A DNA stretch of 64,000 nt. Origin: Flavobacterium sp. LMO8. Its GTDB lineage: Bacteria > Bacteroidota > Bacteroidia > Flavobacteriales > Flavobacteriaceae. The DNA lies in the NCBI RefSeq assembly GCF_009495755.1, contig NZ_WIBJ01000030.1, forward strand, positions 1 to 64,000, read 5' to 3'. Position 1 is the stretch's first letter, and every line of letters begins with the position of its first letter. Positions 24,968 to 34,946 of this stretch are shown one piece after another. The position numbers were made by a program, and so were the translations under genes. The notes beneath the pieces were generated by a model. The model was not told the origin of the DNA and did no database searches. It worked only from the letters and a program-made list of their open reading frames with translations.

Positions 24968-26257
24968 CTAATACCCATATTTATCCTTCCATCTATTTTT
25001 TAAAAACTGACGCAATTCTTTTTCACGAGCATTTTCGCCTGGTTCAAAGAATTTAGTTTCTGAAATTTCTATAGGTAAAAATTCTTGCTCAGCAAAGTTG
25101 TTGGGGAAATCGTGTGAGTATTTGTATTCATCTCCGTAGCCTAATTCTTTCATTAATTTGGTTGGTGCATTTCGTAAATGAATAGGAACCGGTAAATCGC
25201 CAGTTTGTTTTACCATTTGTTGGGCTTTTCCAATTGCCATATAACTTGCGTTACTTTTTGCAGATGTGGCTAAATAAATTGCACATTGGCTCAAAATAAT
25301 ACGACTTTCAGGATAACCAATAGTTGCCACTGCTTGAAAAGCATTATTGGCCATGATAAAAGCTGTTGGATTGGCATTTCCAATGTCCTCACTAGCTAAA
25401 ATCAGTAGTCGCCTTGCTATAAATTTCACATCTTCGCCACCTTCAATCATTCGAGCTAACCAATACACAGCACCATTTGGGTCGCTTCCACGAATTGATT
25501 TTATAAAAGCAGAAACAGTATCATAATGTTGTTCACCCGTTTTGTCATACAATACAGTATTTTTTTGCACCAATTGCATTACTTTTTCATTTGTAATTTC
25601 TATGGGTGCTGAGCTTGTCGAAGTATCTGTAGCATTAATTACCAATTCAAAAATATTCAATAATTTTCGTCCATCGCCACCCGAAAGTCTTAACAACGCT
25701 TCGGTTTCTTTTAATTGGATGTCTTTGTTTTGAAGCTGAACATCAGTTTTCATTGCACGATGTAACAATGCTTCCAAATCGTCTTTGGTAAACGCATTTA
25801 AAACATAAACCTGACATCTTGACAATAAAGCAGGAATAACCTCAAAACTTGGATTTTCGGTAGTAGCGCCAATCAAAGTTACCCAACCTTTTTCCACCGC
25901 CGCCAATAAAGAATCTTGTTGCGATTTGCTAAAACGATGAATTTCATCAATGAACAAAATCGGATTTTTTGCTGTGAATAAACCGCTGCTTTGCTTTGCT
26001 TTTTCAATTACTTCACGAATGTCTTTTACACCCGAATGTATCGCGCTCAGTTGGTAAAACGGACGTTTGCTTTCTTGCGCCATGATTTGTGCCAAGGTAG
26101 TTTTTCCAGTTCCTGGTGGTCCCCATAAAATCAAACTCGGAATTAATCCTTTGGCAATTTGTTGTGTTAACGAACCCTCAGGTCCAACTAAATGCAATTG
26201 GCTGATGTAGTCCGATAATTGTTGTGGGCGAATGCGTTCGGCTAGTGGTTGATTCAT
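24968..26257 (-). CDS. rarA: replication-associated recombination protein A (RarA/MgsA)
   Basis: A 429-residue AAA+ ATPase that acts at stalled replication forks. Walker A is GPPGTGKTT (46-54), Walker B is [10 protein letters not shown], sensor 1 is [10 protein letters not shown], and the C-terminal tetramerisation/MgsA-C domain carries [25 protein letters not shown]. It corresponds to E. coli RarA, a relative of clamp-loader proteins, and the length is normal for the family. CAAAAATA (26269-26276, minus strand TATTTTTG) could be its -7 element. Confidence 0.95.
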   Translation of the reverse strand: MNQPLAERIRPQQLSDYISQLHLVGPEGSLTQQIAKGLIPSLILWGPPGTGKTTLAQIMAQESKRPFYQLSAIHSGVKDIREVIEKAKQSSGLFTAKNPILFIDEIHRFSKSQQDSLLAAVEKGWVTLIGATTENPSFEVIPALLSRCQVYVLNAFTKDDLEALLHRAMKTDVQLQNKDIQLKETEALLRLSGGDGRKLLNIFELVINATDTSTSSAPIEITNEKVMQLVQKNTVLYDKTGEQHYDTVSAFIKSIRGSDPNGAVYWLARMIEGGEDVKFIARRLLILASEDIGNANPTAFIMANNAFQAVATIGYPESRIILSQCAIYLATSAKSNASYMAIGKAQQMVKQTGDLPVPIHLRNAPTKLMKELGYGDEYKYSHDFPNNFAEQEFLPIEISETKFFEPGENAREKELRQFLKNRWKDKYGY

Positions 26258-26626
26258 GACGTAAAATTACAAAAATATGCGATTCTTTTTTAGATTTTTA
26301 CCACATAGAAACATAGGTTCTAAAATTATTGTTTAAAGGTATTTCATTAATTTAAGATTGTATAGATTTCGCTTTGTGAACCATGTCAAGTGTAACGCCG
26401 TGAACACCTCTAAAGTCCATTCAAGGTGACAATCCTTATCTAAACTTTTTTCTTTATAAGTTTTTGGTCAGATTCTTATAATTTTCAAGGTACTCATTTG
26501 CGTTCTTTGCGGAAAATCTTAGCGACTTTGCGTTAAAAATCAAGCTTATGTGGCTATGTGTTTCAAAATAAATCTGACATAATTACCGAAATATTTTTTT
26601 GGCTTTATCTTTGAATTCAAATCAAT
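26258..26626. other. 369-bp intergenic region with dispersed-repeat words
   Basis: No open reading frame or RNA gene is recognisable. It contains CCACATAGAAACATAGG (26301-26317), two TTTGCG-containing words (CGTTCTTTGCGG near 26501, AGCGACTTTGCGTTAAAA at 26521-26538) and TTATGTGGCTATGTGTTTC (26546-26564). The outer words are partly inverted copies of each other, and related words follow radC at 19711-19790. TATCTTTG at 26606-26613 is a possible -7 element for the rhomboid gene. Confidence 0.6.
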
Positions 26627-27379
26627 ATGGAAAAACAGCACGATAATCCTTTTCAGTTTACAAAAACGGTCATTTATTTGCCGTTATTTTTTGTATTGAC
26701 TTTATGGTCGGTTTTTTGGTACGAATTGCATTTTCATGCTAACTTGTCGCATTTTGGTGTTTATCCAAGGGAAGCTTTCGGTTTAAAAGGGATTCTTTTC
26801 AGCCCTTTTTTGCATGGCGATATCGAACATTTGGCGAATAATTCCATTGCGTTATTGGTCTTGTTGCCTATTTTGAGATATTTTTACAAAGAACAATCGT
26901 TTGTGGTTTTATTTTTAGGAATTCTCTTTTCAGGATTAGGAACTTGGTTGTTAGGACGACCAAGTTACCACATTGGCGCCAGCGGATTAATTTATGCTTT
27001 GGTAAGTTTTATCTTCTTCAAAGGTATTTTTACCAAATATTACCGATTGGTAGCTTTATCATTCACCATCGTAATTTTGTATGGTGGAAGCGTTTGGTAT
27101 ATGTTCCCAAATGTGAAAGAAGGTGTTTCGTGGGAAGGACATTTAGCTGGATTTCTCGTCGGATTGGCTTTAGCATTGGTTTTGAAAACGCCACAATTTG
27201 GAAAAACAATTTTCTATGAATGGCAAAAACCCGATTTCAATCCAGAACTCGATCCCTTTATGAAAAACTTCGACGAAAAAGGAAATTTTAATCCACCACC
27301 AAAACCAGAAGAAGTGATTCGGGAATATTTTAATTCTTCTATGAAAGTAATTTATGAATTTTTGGGTGGGAAGAAGTAG
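26627..27379 (+). CDS. rhomboid-family intramembrane serine protease
   Basis: A 250-residue membrane protein with six predicted helices. The catalytic dyad is Ser119 in GASG (117-120) and His172 in WEGHLAG. HGDIEHLANN, where rhomboids have a conserved loop motif, precedes it. Substrates are unknown. The C-terminal tail (about 195-250) is cytoplasmic and charged. Confidence 0.93.
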   Translation: MEKQHDNPFQFTKTVIYLPLFFVLTLWSVFWYELHFHANLSHFGVYPREAFGLKGILFSPFLHGDIEHLANNSIALLVLLPILRYFYKEQSFVVLFLGILFSGLGTWLLGRPSYHIGASGLIYALVSFIFFKGIFTKYYRLVALSFTIVILYGGSVWYMFPNVKEGVSWEGHLAGFLVGLALALVLKTPQFGKTIFYEWQKPDFNPELDPFMKNFDEKGNFNPPPKPEEVIREYFNSSMKVIYEFLGGKK

Positions 27380-27424
27380 TGATTAAAATAATTAATGAAT
27401 AATTAAAAAGACTGATTTTGATGA

Positions 27425-27895
27425 TTAGCACCAATCAATAATATTTCCTGCTGAATCAAATTCAAAAGTAAATCCTCTACCATTGACATTAACCATTTCG
27501 TTAATAATTACAAAAATTCTATTTTCAACTTCTAATGATCTAGAGACTAATAAATAGTTTTCTTTATTTGTGTTTGTGTTTATTTTTTTAACTATTTTGA
27601 ATTTCTTTTTATTTATGTTTTTTAGTTCAAGAAAAAGAGTGTCAAAATTGTTTTTGGGTTTTATAGTAAAGTTTTTCTCGTTTATTATTTTTTCTTTTAG
27701 ACAATCAGCACTTATGTAATTTACATAATTTAAATGACCATTAATTTTTAAACGCAAATCTATTTCTGATTTTGCTAAAATTTCCGAACAATAAAACTCA
27801 AATGCTATTTGCTCATAAAACGGTTCATCAGATTGTGCTAAACAAAATGACGAATAAATAGAAATGAATACTAATAAAAGAAAAGGTTTTTGCAT
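27425..27895 (-). CDS. small exported protein, function unknown
   Basis: A 156-residue protein with a signal peptide (to about residue 20, SFCLAQ). The mature part is rich in Lys and Asn and ends GRGFTFEFDSAGNIIDWC, with several aromatic residues; one disulfide is possible. It lies downstream of rlmB in the same direction but with only a 22-bp gap, so cotranscription with rlmB is possible. No family was recognised. Confidence 0.6.
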   Translation of the reverse strand: MQKPFLLLVFISIYSSFCLAQSDEPFYEQIAFEFYCSEILAKSEIDLRLKINGHLNYVNYISADCLKEKIINEKNFTIKPKNNFDTLFLELKNINKKKFKIVKKINTNTNKENYLLVSRSLEVENRIFVIINEMVNVNGRGFTFEFDSAGNIIDWC

Positions 27896-27917
27896 TCGAA
27901 ATGAATATAAAAATTAT

Positions 27918-28652
27918 CTACATTCTCTGTCTCAAAGCCTCATACAAAAAAGCACCACAAGCTACCGAAACATTTAATGATTCAATTGTGCCAAACATTG
28001 GTAATTTTGCTTTTTCATCAACAATTTTTAATACAGAAGGGTTTACACCTCTATCTTCGCTACCCATAATAATCGCAACGCCTTCGTTGAAGTTGATGTC
28101 ATAAATGTGTTGCTCTGTTTTTTCAGTTGCTGCAACAGTTTTAATTCCGCTTCCTTGCAAATAGAAAATGGCATCTTTAATGTGATCTACTTTACAAATA
28201 GGCACATTAAAAACAGCTCCAGCCGAAGTTTTAACCGTATCTCCATTCACAGGAGCCGAACCTTGTTTTTGAATAATAATTCCGTCAACACCAGTACATT
28301 CTGCTGTTCTGATGATCGCACCAAAGTTACGTGCATCAGACAATTGGTCTAAAATTAGGAATAAAGGTTTTTTACCACTTTCGATAACACCTTCTACTAA
28401 AGTTTCTAATGAAACAAAAGAAATTGGAGCAATGGTTGCCACCGCACCTTGATGGTTATTTGGAGTTAATCGGTTTAGTTTTTCAACAGGAACGTATGAA
28501 AAGTTGATGTTGTTTCTTTTCATTGTTTTCATCAAATCTTGCATCAAGTCGCCTTGTGCATCTTTTTGAACGAATACTTTATCAATTTCCTTTTTAGCGT
28601 TAATTGCTTCAATTATTGCTCTAATCCCGAATATTTGGTTGTCTTTTTCCAT
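27918..28652 (-). CDS. rlmB: 23S rRNA 2'-O-methyltransferase (RlmB/TrmH family)
   Basis: A 244-residue SPOUT-class methyltransferase: an N-terminal substrate-binding domain (to about 80) and a C-terminal catalytic domain with motif 1 NFGAIIRTAE, motif 2 IIMGSEDRG and motif 3 LNVSVACGAFLYEA. RlmB methylates the ribose of 23S rRNA G2251 (E. coli numbering). TATTTTTG (28664-28657 on the minus strand) ends only four bases before the ATG, raising the possibility of a leaderless mRNA. Confidence 0.9.
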   Translation of the reverse strand: MEKDNQIFGIRAIIEAINAKKEIDKVFVQKDAQGDLMQDLMKTMKRNNINFSYVPVEKLNRLTPNNHQGAVATIAPISFVSLETLVEGVIESGKKPLFLILDQLSDARNFGAIIRTAECTGVDGIIIQKQGSAPVNGDTVKTSAGAVFNVPICKVDHIKDAIFYLQGSGIKTVAATEKTEQHIYDINFNEGVAIIMGSEDRGVNPSVLKIVDEKAKLPMFGTIESLNVSVACGAFLYEALRQRM

Positions 28653-28749
28653 GGCGCAAAAATAGTCATTTTTAATTAGAATGTCTAATCGTGTTAATAT
28701 CTAAAAATTTGAAACCGATTTTGAAGTTCCCCCTTCGGGGGTTAGGGGG

Positions 28750-30411
28750 CTAAAAATTCGTTTTAAAACTAATATGCACAATCGAATTCGAAAGTTTTAT
28801 CGCTTGGTCACTCGTACTTCCGTTGGCGTAAACTAAATTTAATAATCCGTTTTTTGTGAATAATCCAAACCCAAATCCTAAACCTAATAATTGATCTTTT
28901 GTATTGGAAGTTTTATCTTGAAAATAACCAAAATCGGTAATCGAATGTAGATATAAATTAGAAGCAACTAAATAACGATATTCGGCAATAATTCCACTGT
29001 AAGCATTCGCTTGTAAGCTATTTTCGTTAAATCCTCTGATCGAATTAATACCACCAAATCGAAACAACTCGTTAATCACATAATCATCACTCTGTAAATA
29101 AAAAGTCTGATTTCTTAAATAAATACTGTTTTTGGAATTCAAATTCACATTGTAACTCAAATCCAATTGCGTAAAAAACTGACTCGTTTTTTGAGATGTA
29201 ATGGTTCGATTACCTGTTCCTGCTTTAATGAAGACTTTTGCTTTTTCTGGGAAGATGAAATTTTCGTTGTCAAAATCGGTATATTCAAAACTCGATGTTA
29301 GAAAAGTATTTGTAAAATCATTCAAACTAAATGAATTTGTATTTTGTATATCGACAGAAGTAGTTTTTTGATAACCAATGTAAGTTTTGGTGTTGTACGA
29401 AAAATAGTAACCCAAATTTAAATCGGTAATGGTGTTCTGAAAAGTATAATCTTGTTTAAAAATTCTCAAATTGGCTTTAATTCCGATGGGAGTTTTAAAA
29501 ATATAAGGTAATTCGGTTCCAATATTAAATGAAGTTTGTCTGTTGCCATCGTTTTTCCAATACAAATTAAATTTTTCTCCCGAATTCAAAATGTTCTGTA
29601 ATTGCAAATCTAAATAACCGTTAAAAGTTAATTTACTTTGGTCATCGTTCGAAAACCCAATAAAGCCATCAAATTTATTCGGTTTCGATTTTTCTAAATA
29701 CACAAAAATTTTAGTGGAATCGGTTGTAAATAAAATTTCAGGATATTTCAACTGACTCACAAATTGCAATTTATCAAACTCATCATTAATCTGCTTTAAA
29801 TTATCCTGATTAAAAGTCGCTTTTTTTGCTTTTTTCGTTATTGCTTTTTTAATTCCTGGTGGAAATTTGTCATAACCTACGATAACAATATCGGTAATAT
29901 TTCTTTTCGAATTGAGTTTGAGTTGTAAATCAGAAAGCAAGTCATTTCCAATTCTTTGTTGGTTCACCAATTGTAAATTCGCTAACGAATAGCCTTTCTT
30001 CTCTAGTAAAGCTAATTTGCTTTTCATGAAATTTTCTACTTCACTCGTTGCTATAATTAAAGTGTCTTTTTCTAATTGCAAAAGCGATTTTTCTTCGGAG
30101 GAAAGTTTACCTATATATATGGAGTTGTTTTTCACAGCATTTCCTAAACTGTATTTAAAAACAAAACTACTATCATTGACTTTGTTTTGTTCTAAAAGCA
30201 GCCAATCAAAAAAACCTTGATTCGTTATTTTGTTTTCAAATCGTTTTTGTTCTTCTAAAAGTAAAGCCACCGAAGCGTGTTTAGATTCGTATTGTAAGCT
30301 ATCAATGGTTTTGTTTTCAATTTCAGAAGCTCCTTTTATGTTTAAATAGAAATTTTGTCCCAATGAAAACTGGAAGCAAAAAAACACAATAAAACCAAAA
30401 AGTAATTTCAT
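28750..30411 (-). CDS. outer-membrane protein with POTRA-like domain and barrel
   Basis: A 553-residue exported protein: signal peptide to about residue 18 (FSLGQ). Residues about 40-240 form alpha/beta POTRA-like repeats (NITDIVIVGYDKFP...FDKLQFVSQLKYPEI) of the kind that precede Omp85/TamA/ShlB barrels. The rest is an alternating beta barrel ending IVHISFKTNF, with the C-terminal Phe of BAM substrates. The arrangement resembles a two-partner-secretion or TamA-like transporter or assembly factor, but no partner gene is adjacent. Confidence 0.75.
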   Translation of the reverse strand: MKLLFGFIVFFCFQFSLGQNFYLNIKGASEIENKTIDSLQYESKHASVALLLEEQKRFENKITNQGFFDWLLLEQNKVNDSSFVFKYSLGNAVKNNSIYIGKLSSEEKSLLQLEKDTLIIATSEVENFMKSKLALLEKKGYSLANLQLVNQQRIGNDLLSDLQLKLNSKRNITDIVIVGYDKFPPGIKKAITKKAKKATFNQDNLKQINDEFDKLQFVSQLKYPEILFTTDSTKIFVYLEKSKPNKFDGFIGFSNDDQSKLTFNGYLDLQLQNILNSGEKFNLYWKNDGNRQTSFNIGTELPYIFKTPIGIKANLRIFKQDYTFQNTITDLNLGYYFSYNTKTYIGYQKTTSVDIQNTNSFSLNDFTNTFLTSSFEYTDFDNENFIFPEKAKVFIKAGTGNRTITSQKTSQFFTQLDLSYNVNLNSKNSIYLRNQTFYLQSDDYVINELFRFGGINSIRGFNENSLQANAYSGIIAEYRYLVASNLYLHSITDFGYFQDKTSNTKDQLLGLGFGFGLFTKNGLLNLVYANGSTSDQAIKLSNSIVHISFKTNF

Positions 30412-30490
30412 AGCAGTAAAGAAACGAAAAAAAGTAAAATAAATTTTATTTGCAGTAGCGAATGGCTTGCGAATTTTTGGTTTTCATATT

Positions 30491-30532
30491 CCCGCTGTCC
30501 GCACTACATGGTAGTTTGCTCCCATCGGGTCT
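30491..30532. repeat. dispersed repeat with conserved ends, copy 2
   Basis: CCCGCTGTCCGC and GCTCCCATCGGG enclose a 17-bp centre with the perfect hairpin ACTAC-ATG-GTAGT. It matches copy 1 at 23407-23456 at both ends only. It lies in the 292-bp gap before rpsL, upstream of the str promoter; nothing else was seen in that gap. Confidence 0.75.
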
Positions 30533-30620
30533 AGGTAGTTTTTGTCTTTCTTTCTTGTAACTCAATACAAATCAAATCACTACTAAAATCAAATTGCATT
30601 GAAAATTAATAAATTATGAT

Positions 30621-30650
30621 TTGGAAAGTAAAAAATAATTCCTACATTTG
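30621..30650 (+). promoter_or_regulatory. promoter of rpsL-rpsG-fusA-rpsJ
   Basis: TTG (30621-30623), a 19-nt spacer and TACATTTG (30643-30650) are an exact match to the Bacteroidota promoter. The leader that follows contains CCCCGTAAAAAGCGGG, a small hairpin (30654-30669). Confidence 0.8.
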
Positions 30651-30703
30651 CAACCCCGTAAAAAGCGGGAATTTTAAACAGTAAAAATTTTTAGTATTTA
30701 ATT

Positions 30704-31111
30704 ATGCCAACAATTCAACAATTAGTAAGAACAGGGAGAACCCAAATAACTAAGAAGAGTAAATCGGCTGCTTTAGATTCTTGTCCTCAAAGAAGAGGTG
30801 TGTGTACTCGTGTTTACACAACAACTCCTAAAAAACCAAACTCGGCAATGAGAAAGGTGGCTAGGGTTCGTTTAACAAACGGTAACGAGGTGAATGCATA
30901 CATTCCTGGAGAAGGTCACAATCTACAAGAGCACTCGATAGTATTAGTTAGAGGTGGAAGAGTAAAAGATTTACCAGGTGTACGTTACCACATCGTACGT
31001 GGAGCATTAGACACTGCGGGTGTTGCAGGAAGAACACAACGTAGATCTAAGTATGGAGCTAAACGTCCAAAACCAGGACAAGCAGCTGCACCAACTGGAA
31101 AGAAAAAGTAA
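30704..31111 (+). CDS. rpsL: 30S ribosomal protein S12
   Basis: A 135-residue decoding-centre protein. [15 protein letters not shown] and [14 protein letters not shown] carry the lysines that mutate in streptomycin resistance; both are wild type. The C-terminal tail ([14 protein letters not shown]) is longer than in E. coli. It is the first gene of the unit and is followed 24 bp later by rpsG. Confidence 0.98.
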   Translation: MPTIQQLVRTGRTQITKKSKSAALDSCPQRRGVCTRVYTTTPKKPNSAMRKVARVRLTNGNEVNAYIPGEGHNLQEHSIVLVRGGRVKDLPGVRYHIVRGALDTAGVAGRTQRRSKYGAKRPKPGQAAAPTGKKK

Positions 31112-31135
31112 TTTAAAATCTTTTAAAGAAAAGAC

Positions 31136-31612
31136 ATGAGAAAAAGAGCGGCCAAAAAAAGACCACTTTTACCAGATCCAAAATTTAACGATCAGTTAGT
31201 AACACGTTTTGTAAACAACTTAATGTGGGATGGTAAAAAATCAACAGCTTTTAAAGTTTTCTATGACGCATTAGAAATCGTTGAAACTAAAAAGCAAGAT
31301 GCAGAAAAATCTGCTTTAGAAATTTGGAAAGATGCATTAACAAATGTTATGCCTCACGTAGAAGTTCGTTCACGTAGAGTGGGTGGAGCTACATTCCAAA
31401 TTCCAATGCAAATTCGTCCAGATAGAAAGATTTCTTATGCTATCAAATGGATGATTCTTTATGCAAGAAGAAGAAACGAAAAATCAATGGCAGGTAAATT
31501 AGCTTCTGAAATCTTAGCTGCGGCTAAAGAAGAAGGTGCTGCTGTTAAGAAAAGAATGGATACTCACAAAATGGCAGATGCTAATAAAGCATTCTCTCAC
31601 TTTAGATTTTAA
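31136..31612 (+). CDS. rpsG: 30S ribosomal protein S7
   Basis: A 158-residue protein that nucleates folding of the 16S rRNA 3' domain and contacts E-site t[20 protein letters not shown] is the conserved RNA-binding stretch. It lies 11 bp before fusA, in the classical str order. Confidence 0.98.
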   Translation: MRKRAAKKRPLLPDPKFNDQLVTRFVNNLMWDGKKSTAFKVFYDALEIVETKKQDAEKSALEIWKDALTNVMPHVEVRSRRVGGATFQIPMQIRPDRKISYAIKWMILYARRRNEKSMAGKLASEILAAAKEEGAAVKKRMDTHKMADANKAFSHFRF

Positions 31613-31623
31613 TTCGTACAGAA

Positions 31624-33780
31624 ATGGCTAGAGATTTAAAATATACAAGAAACATTGGAATTGCTGCTCACATTGATGCTGGTAAAACAACAACAACTGA
31701 GCGTATCTTATTCTATACAGGGAAATCACACAAAATTGGTGAAGTACACGATGGTGCTGCAACAATGGACTGGATGGCTCAAGAGCAAGAAAGAGGTATT
31801 ACAATTACTTCAGCTGCTACAACTTGTGAATGGAATTTTCCAACAGAGCAGGGTAAAGTATTACCTGAAACATTACCATACCACTTTAATATTATCGATA
31901 CACCGGGACACGTTGACTTTACAGTTGAGGTAAACCGTTCGTTACGTGTATTAGATGGTTTAGTATTTTTATTTAGTGCGGTTGATGGTGTTGAGCCTCA
32001 ATCTGAAACTAACTGGAGATTAGCTGATCAATATAGAGTTCCACGTATGGGATTCGTAAACAAAATGGACCGTCAAGGTTCTAACTTCTTAAATGTTTGT
32101 CAACAAGTTAGAGAGATGTTAAAATCTAACGCTGTTGCAATTACTTTACCAATTGGTGAAGAAAATGACTTTAAAGGAGTTGTTGACTTAGTAAAAAACC
32201 AAGCTATTATTTGGCATGACGAAACTCAAGGGGCAACTTTTGATATCGTGCCTATTCCAGCTGATATGGTTGACGAAGTAAAAGAGTATCGTTCAATTTT
32301 AATTGAAGAGATTGCTACTTACGACGAAAACTTATTGGAAAAATACATGGAGGATGAAAACTCTATTACTGAAGAAGAAATTAATGTAGCTTTAAGAGCT
32401 GCAACAATTGATATGGCTATTATTCCTATGATTGCTGGTTCTTCTTTCAAAAATAAAGGTGTTCAGTTTATGTTAGATGCAGTATGTAAATACTTACCAT
32501 CTCCAATGGATAAAGAAGGTATTGAAGGAATTCACCCTGATGATGCTGACTTATTAGAAGAAGATCAAAAGAAAATTTTACGTCGTCCTGATCCAAAAGA
32601 GCCGTTTGCAGCTTTAGCATTTAAAATTGCTACTGACCCTTATGTTGGTCGTTTAGCTTTTTTCCGTGCTTATTCAGGTCGTTTAGATGCTGGTTCTTAT
32701 ATCTTGAATACTCGTTCAGGAAACAAAGAGCGTATATCTCGTATTTACCAAATGCACGCTAACAAACAAAATCCAATCGAATATATTGAGGCTGGAGATA
32801 TTGGAGCTGCTGTAGGATTTAAAGATATCAAGACTGGAGATACAATGTGTGATGAAAAACACCCAATTATTCTTGAGTCAATGAAATTCCCTGATCCTGT
32901 AATTGGTATCGCAATTGAGCCAAAAACAAAAGCTGACGTAGATAAAATGGGTATGGCTTTAGCTAAATTAGCTGAGGAAGATCCAACGTTTACAGTTAGA
33001 ACTGATGAGGCTTCAGGTCAAACGATTATTTCAGGTATGGGTGAGTTGCACTTAGACATCCTTGTAGATCGTATGAAACGTGAGTTTAAAGTTGAGGTAA
33101 ACCAAGGTGAGCCACAAGTAGAATATAAAGAAGCGTTCACAAAATCGGCACAACACAGAGAAACTTATAAAAAGCAATCTGGAGGTCGTGGTAAATTTGG
33201 TGATATCGTATTCCGTATAGAACCTGCTGATTTAGTAGACGGTAAAGCTCCTATGGGATTACAGTTTGTTAATGAAGTTAAAGGTGGTAACGTACCAAAA
33301 GAATATATTCCAGCTGTTGAAAAAGGTTTCAGAGAAGCTATGAAAGCAGGTCCTTTAGCAGGATACGCAGTAGATAGTTTAAAAGTAACTTTATTAGACG
33401 GATCTTTCCACCCTGTGGATTCTGATGCTCTTTCTTTCGAATTAGCAGCTAAAATGGGATATAAAGAAGTAGGTCGTGCTGCTGGTGCAGTTATTCTTGA
33501 ACCAATCATGAAAATCGAAGTTATTACTCCAGAAGAAAATATGGGTGATATCGTAGGTGACTTGAACCGTCGTAGAGGTCAAGTGAATGATATGGGTGAT
33601 AGAAATGGTGCTAAAACTATCAAAGCAGATGTTCCTTTATCAGAAATGTTTGGTTATGTAACAACATTAAGAACATTATCATCAGGTAGAGCTACATCAA
33701 CAATGGAGTTTTCACATTATGCAGAAACACCTTCTAATATTTCAGAAGCTGTAATCAAAAAAGCAAAAGGTAACGCTTAA
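31624..33780 (+). CDS. fusA: elongation factor G
   Basis: A 718-residue translocation GTPase. The G domain shows [12 protein letters not shown] (residues about 15-26), DTPGHVDF and NKMDR, domain IV carries the SGGRGKFGD segment and the C-terminus completes domain V ([18 protein letters not shown]). It follows rpsG and precedes rpsJ by 11 bp. No tuf gene is present in the window, so the gene for EF-Tu is elsewhere. Confidence 0.98.
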   Translation: MARDLKYTRNIGIAAHIDAGKTTTTERILFYTGKSHKIGEVHDGAATMDWMAQEQERGITITSAATTCEWNFPTEQGKVLPETLPYHFNIIDTPGHVDFTVEVNRSLRVLDGLVFLFSAVDGVEPQSETNWRLADQYRVPRMGFVNKMDRQGSNFLNVCQQVREMLKSNAVAITLPIGEENDFKGVVDLVKNQAIIWHDETQGATFDIVPIPADMVDEVKEYRSILIEEIATYDENLLEKYMEDENSITEEEINVALRAATIDMAIIPMIAGSSFKNKGVQFMLDAVCKYLPSPMDKEGIEGIHPDDADLLEEDQKKILRRPDPKEPFAALAFKIATDPYVGRLAFFRAYSGRLDAGSYILNTRSGNKERISRIYQMHANKQNPIEYIEAGDIGAAVGFKDIKTGDTMCDEKHPIILESMKFPDPVIGIAIEPKTKADVDKMGMALAKLAEEDPTFTVRTDEASGQTIISGMGELHLDILVDRMKREFKVEVNQGEPQVEYKEAFTKSAQHRETYKKQSGGRGKFGDIVFRIEPADLVDGKAPMGLQFVNEVKGGNVPKEYIPAVEKGFREAMKAGPLAGYAVDSLKVTLLDGSFHPVDSDALSFELAAKMGYKEVGRAAGAVILEPIMKIEVITPEENMGDIVGDLNRRRGQVNDMGDRNGAKTIKADVPLSEMFGYVTTLRTLSSGRATSTMEFSHYAETPSNISEAVIKKAKGNA

Positions 33781-33791
33781 TTTTTAAGAAA

Positions 33792-34097
33792 ATGAGTCAA
33801 AAAATCAGAATAAAATTAAAATCTTACGATCACATGTTGGTTGATAAATCAGCTGAGAAGATTGTAAAAACTGTAAAAAGTACAGGTGCAGTAGTAACGG
33901 GTCCAATTCCATTACCAACTCACAAAAAGATTTTTACTGTATTACGTTCTCCACATGTTAATAAAAAATCAAGAGAGCAGTTCGAATTAAGTTCATATAA
34001 GAGACTATTAGATATCTATAGTTCTTCTTCAAAAACTATCGATGCTTTAATGAAATTAGAATTACCTAGTGGTGTTGAAGTAGAAATCAAAGTATAA
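33792..34097 (+). CDS. rpsJ: 30S ribosomal protein S10
   Basis: A 101-residue 30S protein also known as the NusE transcription factor. [17 protein letters not shown] and [21 protein letters not shown] are diagnostic. It is placed with the str genes and separated from rplC by a terminator and a new promoter. Confidence 0.97.
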   Translation: MSQKIRIKLKSYDHMLVDKSAEKIVKTVKSTGAVVTGPIPLPTHKKIFTVLRSPHVNKKSREQFELSSYKRLLDIYSSSSKTIDALMKLELPSGVEVEIKV

Positions 34098-34125
34098 TTG
34101 ATTTAATTGCAATCGCAATAACCTT

Positions 34126-34162
34126 AAAAAACCGTTAATGTTAATAGCATTACGGTTTTTTT
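34126..34162 (+). terminator. terminator between rpsJ and rplC
   Basis: AAAAACCGTTAATG and CATTACGGTTTTT pair (one bulge) around TTAATAG, followed by a T-run, 28 bp after rpsJ. It separates the str unit from the rplC unit. Confidence 0.7.
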
Positions 34163-34178
34163 CTTATTATTTTTAGTG

Positions 34179-34211
34179 AGTGAAATTGCCTTTTTTGAAG
34201 GAAATTTCACT
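34179..34211. promoter_or_regulatory. inverted repeat upstream of the rplC promoter
   Basis: AGTGAAATT (34179-34187) and AATTTCACT (34203-34211) are exact 9-bp complements around GCCTTTTTTGAAGGA, with a partial inner CCTT/AAGG pairing. It lies 13 bp upstream of the -33 element, after the terminator, where a protein binding site would be expected. It is not followed by a T-run. Confidence 0.45.
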
Positions 34212-34224
34212 TAACTATTTATTT

Positions 34225-34256
34225 TTGCGATAATTAAAAAATAATTTATATATTTG
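34225..34256 (+). promoter_or_regulatory. promoter of the rplC-led unit
   Basis: TTG (34225-34227), a 21-nt spacer and TATATTTG (34249-34256). The 72-nt leader before rplC is AT-rich without a clear structure. Confidence 0.7.
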
Positions 34257-34328
34257 CACCCTCAAAATGAGTAGTGTGCAAATACTATTTGTTGTATAAA
34301 TAAGAGTTTAATTAATAATTAGTTTAAT

Positions 34329-34946
34329 ATGTCTGGGTTAATCGGAAGAAAAATTGGCATGACTAGCATTTTTGATGAGAACGGGAAAAATATTCCTTGT
34401 ACTGTAATCGAATGTGGTCCATGCGTTGTTACCCAAGTCAGAACCAATGAAGTAGACGGATATTCTGCTATTCAGTTAGGTTTCGATGACAAAGCTGAAA
34501 AACGTTCTATTAAAGCTGAGTTAGGTCACTTTAAGAAAGCGGGAACAGCTGCAAAGAAAAAAGTCGTTGAATTCAAAGGTTTTGAAGAGGAGTACAAATT
34601 AGGCGATGTAATCGCTGTTGACTTATTCGCTGAAGGTGAATTTGTTGATGTTTTGGGAGTTTCTAAAGGAAAAGGATTCCAAGGAGTTGTTAAACGTCAT
34701 GGTTTTGGCGGTGTTGGACAAGCAACACACGGTCAACATAACCGTTTAAGAGCACCTGGATCTGTAGGAGCGTCATCTTATCCATCTAGAGTATTCAAAG
34801 GAATGCGTATGGCTGGAAGAATGGGAGGAGATAATGTAACAGTACAAAACCTTAGAGTTTTAAAAGTGGTTGGTGAGAAAAATCTTTTAGTAGTAAAAGG
34901 TTGTGTACCGGGTCACAAAAACTCTTATGTAATCATTCAGAAGTAA
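34329..34946 (+). CDS. rplC: 50S ribosomal protein L3
   Basis: A 205-residue protein that contacts the peptidyl-transferase centre. [20 protein letters not shown] is the signature loop, whose Gln is methylated in some bacteria. The stop overlaps the rplD start by one base (TAATG), so the two genes are translationally coupled. Confidence 0.98.
   Translation: MSGLIGRKIGMTSIFDENGKNIPCTVIECGPCVVTQVRTNEVDGYSAIQLGFDDKAEKRSIKAELGHFKKAGTAAKKKVVEFKGFEEEYKLGDVIAVDLFAEGEFVDVLGVSKGKGFQGVVKRHGFGGVGQATHGQHNRLRAPGSVGASSYPSRVFKGMRMAGRMGGDNVTVQNLRVLKVVGEKNLLVVKGCVPGHKNSYVIIQK

Noticed and set aside
31655..31933. Second frame inside fusA
   Set aside because: It is the +1 shadow of the GTPase domain; no independent motif and normal fusA codon pattern.
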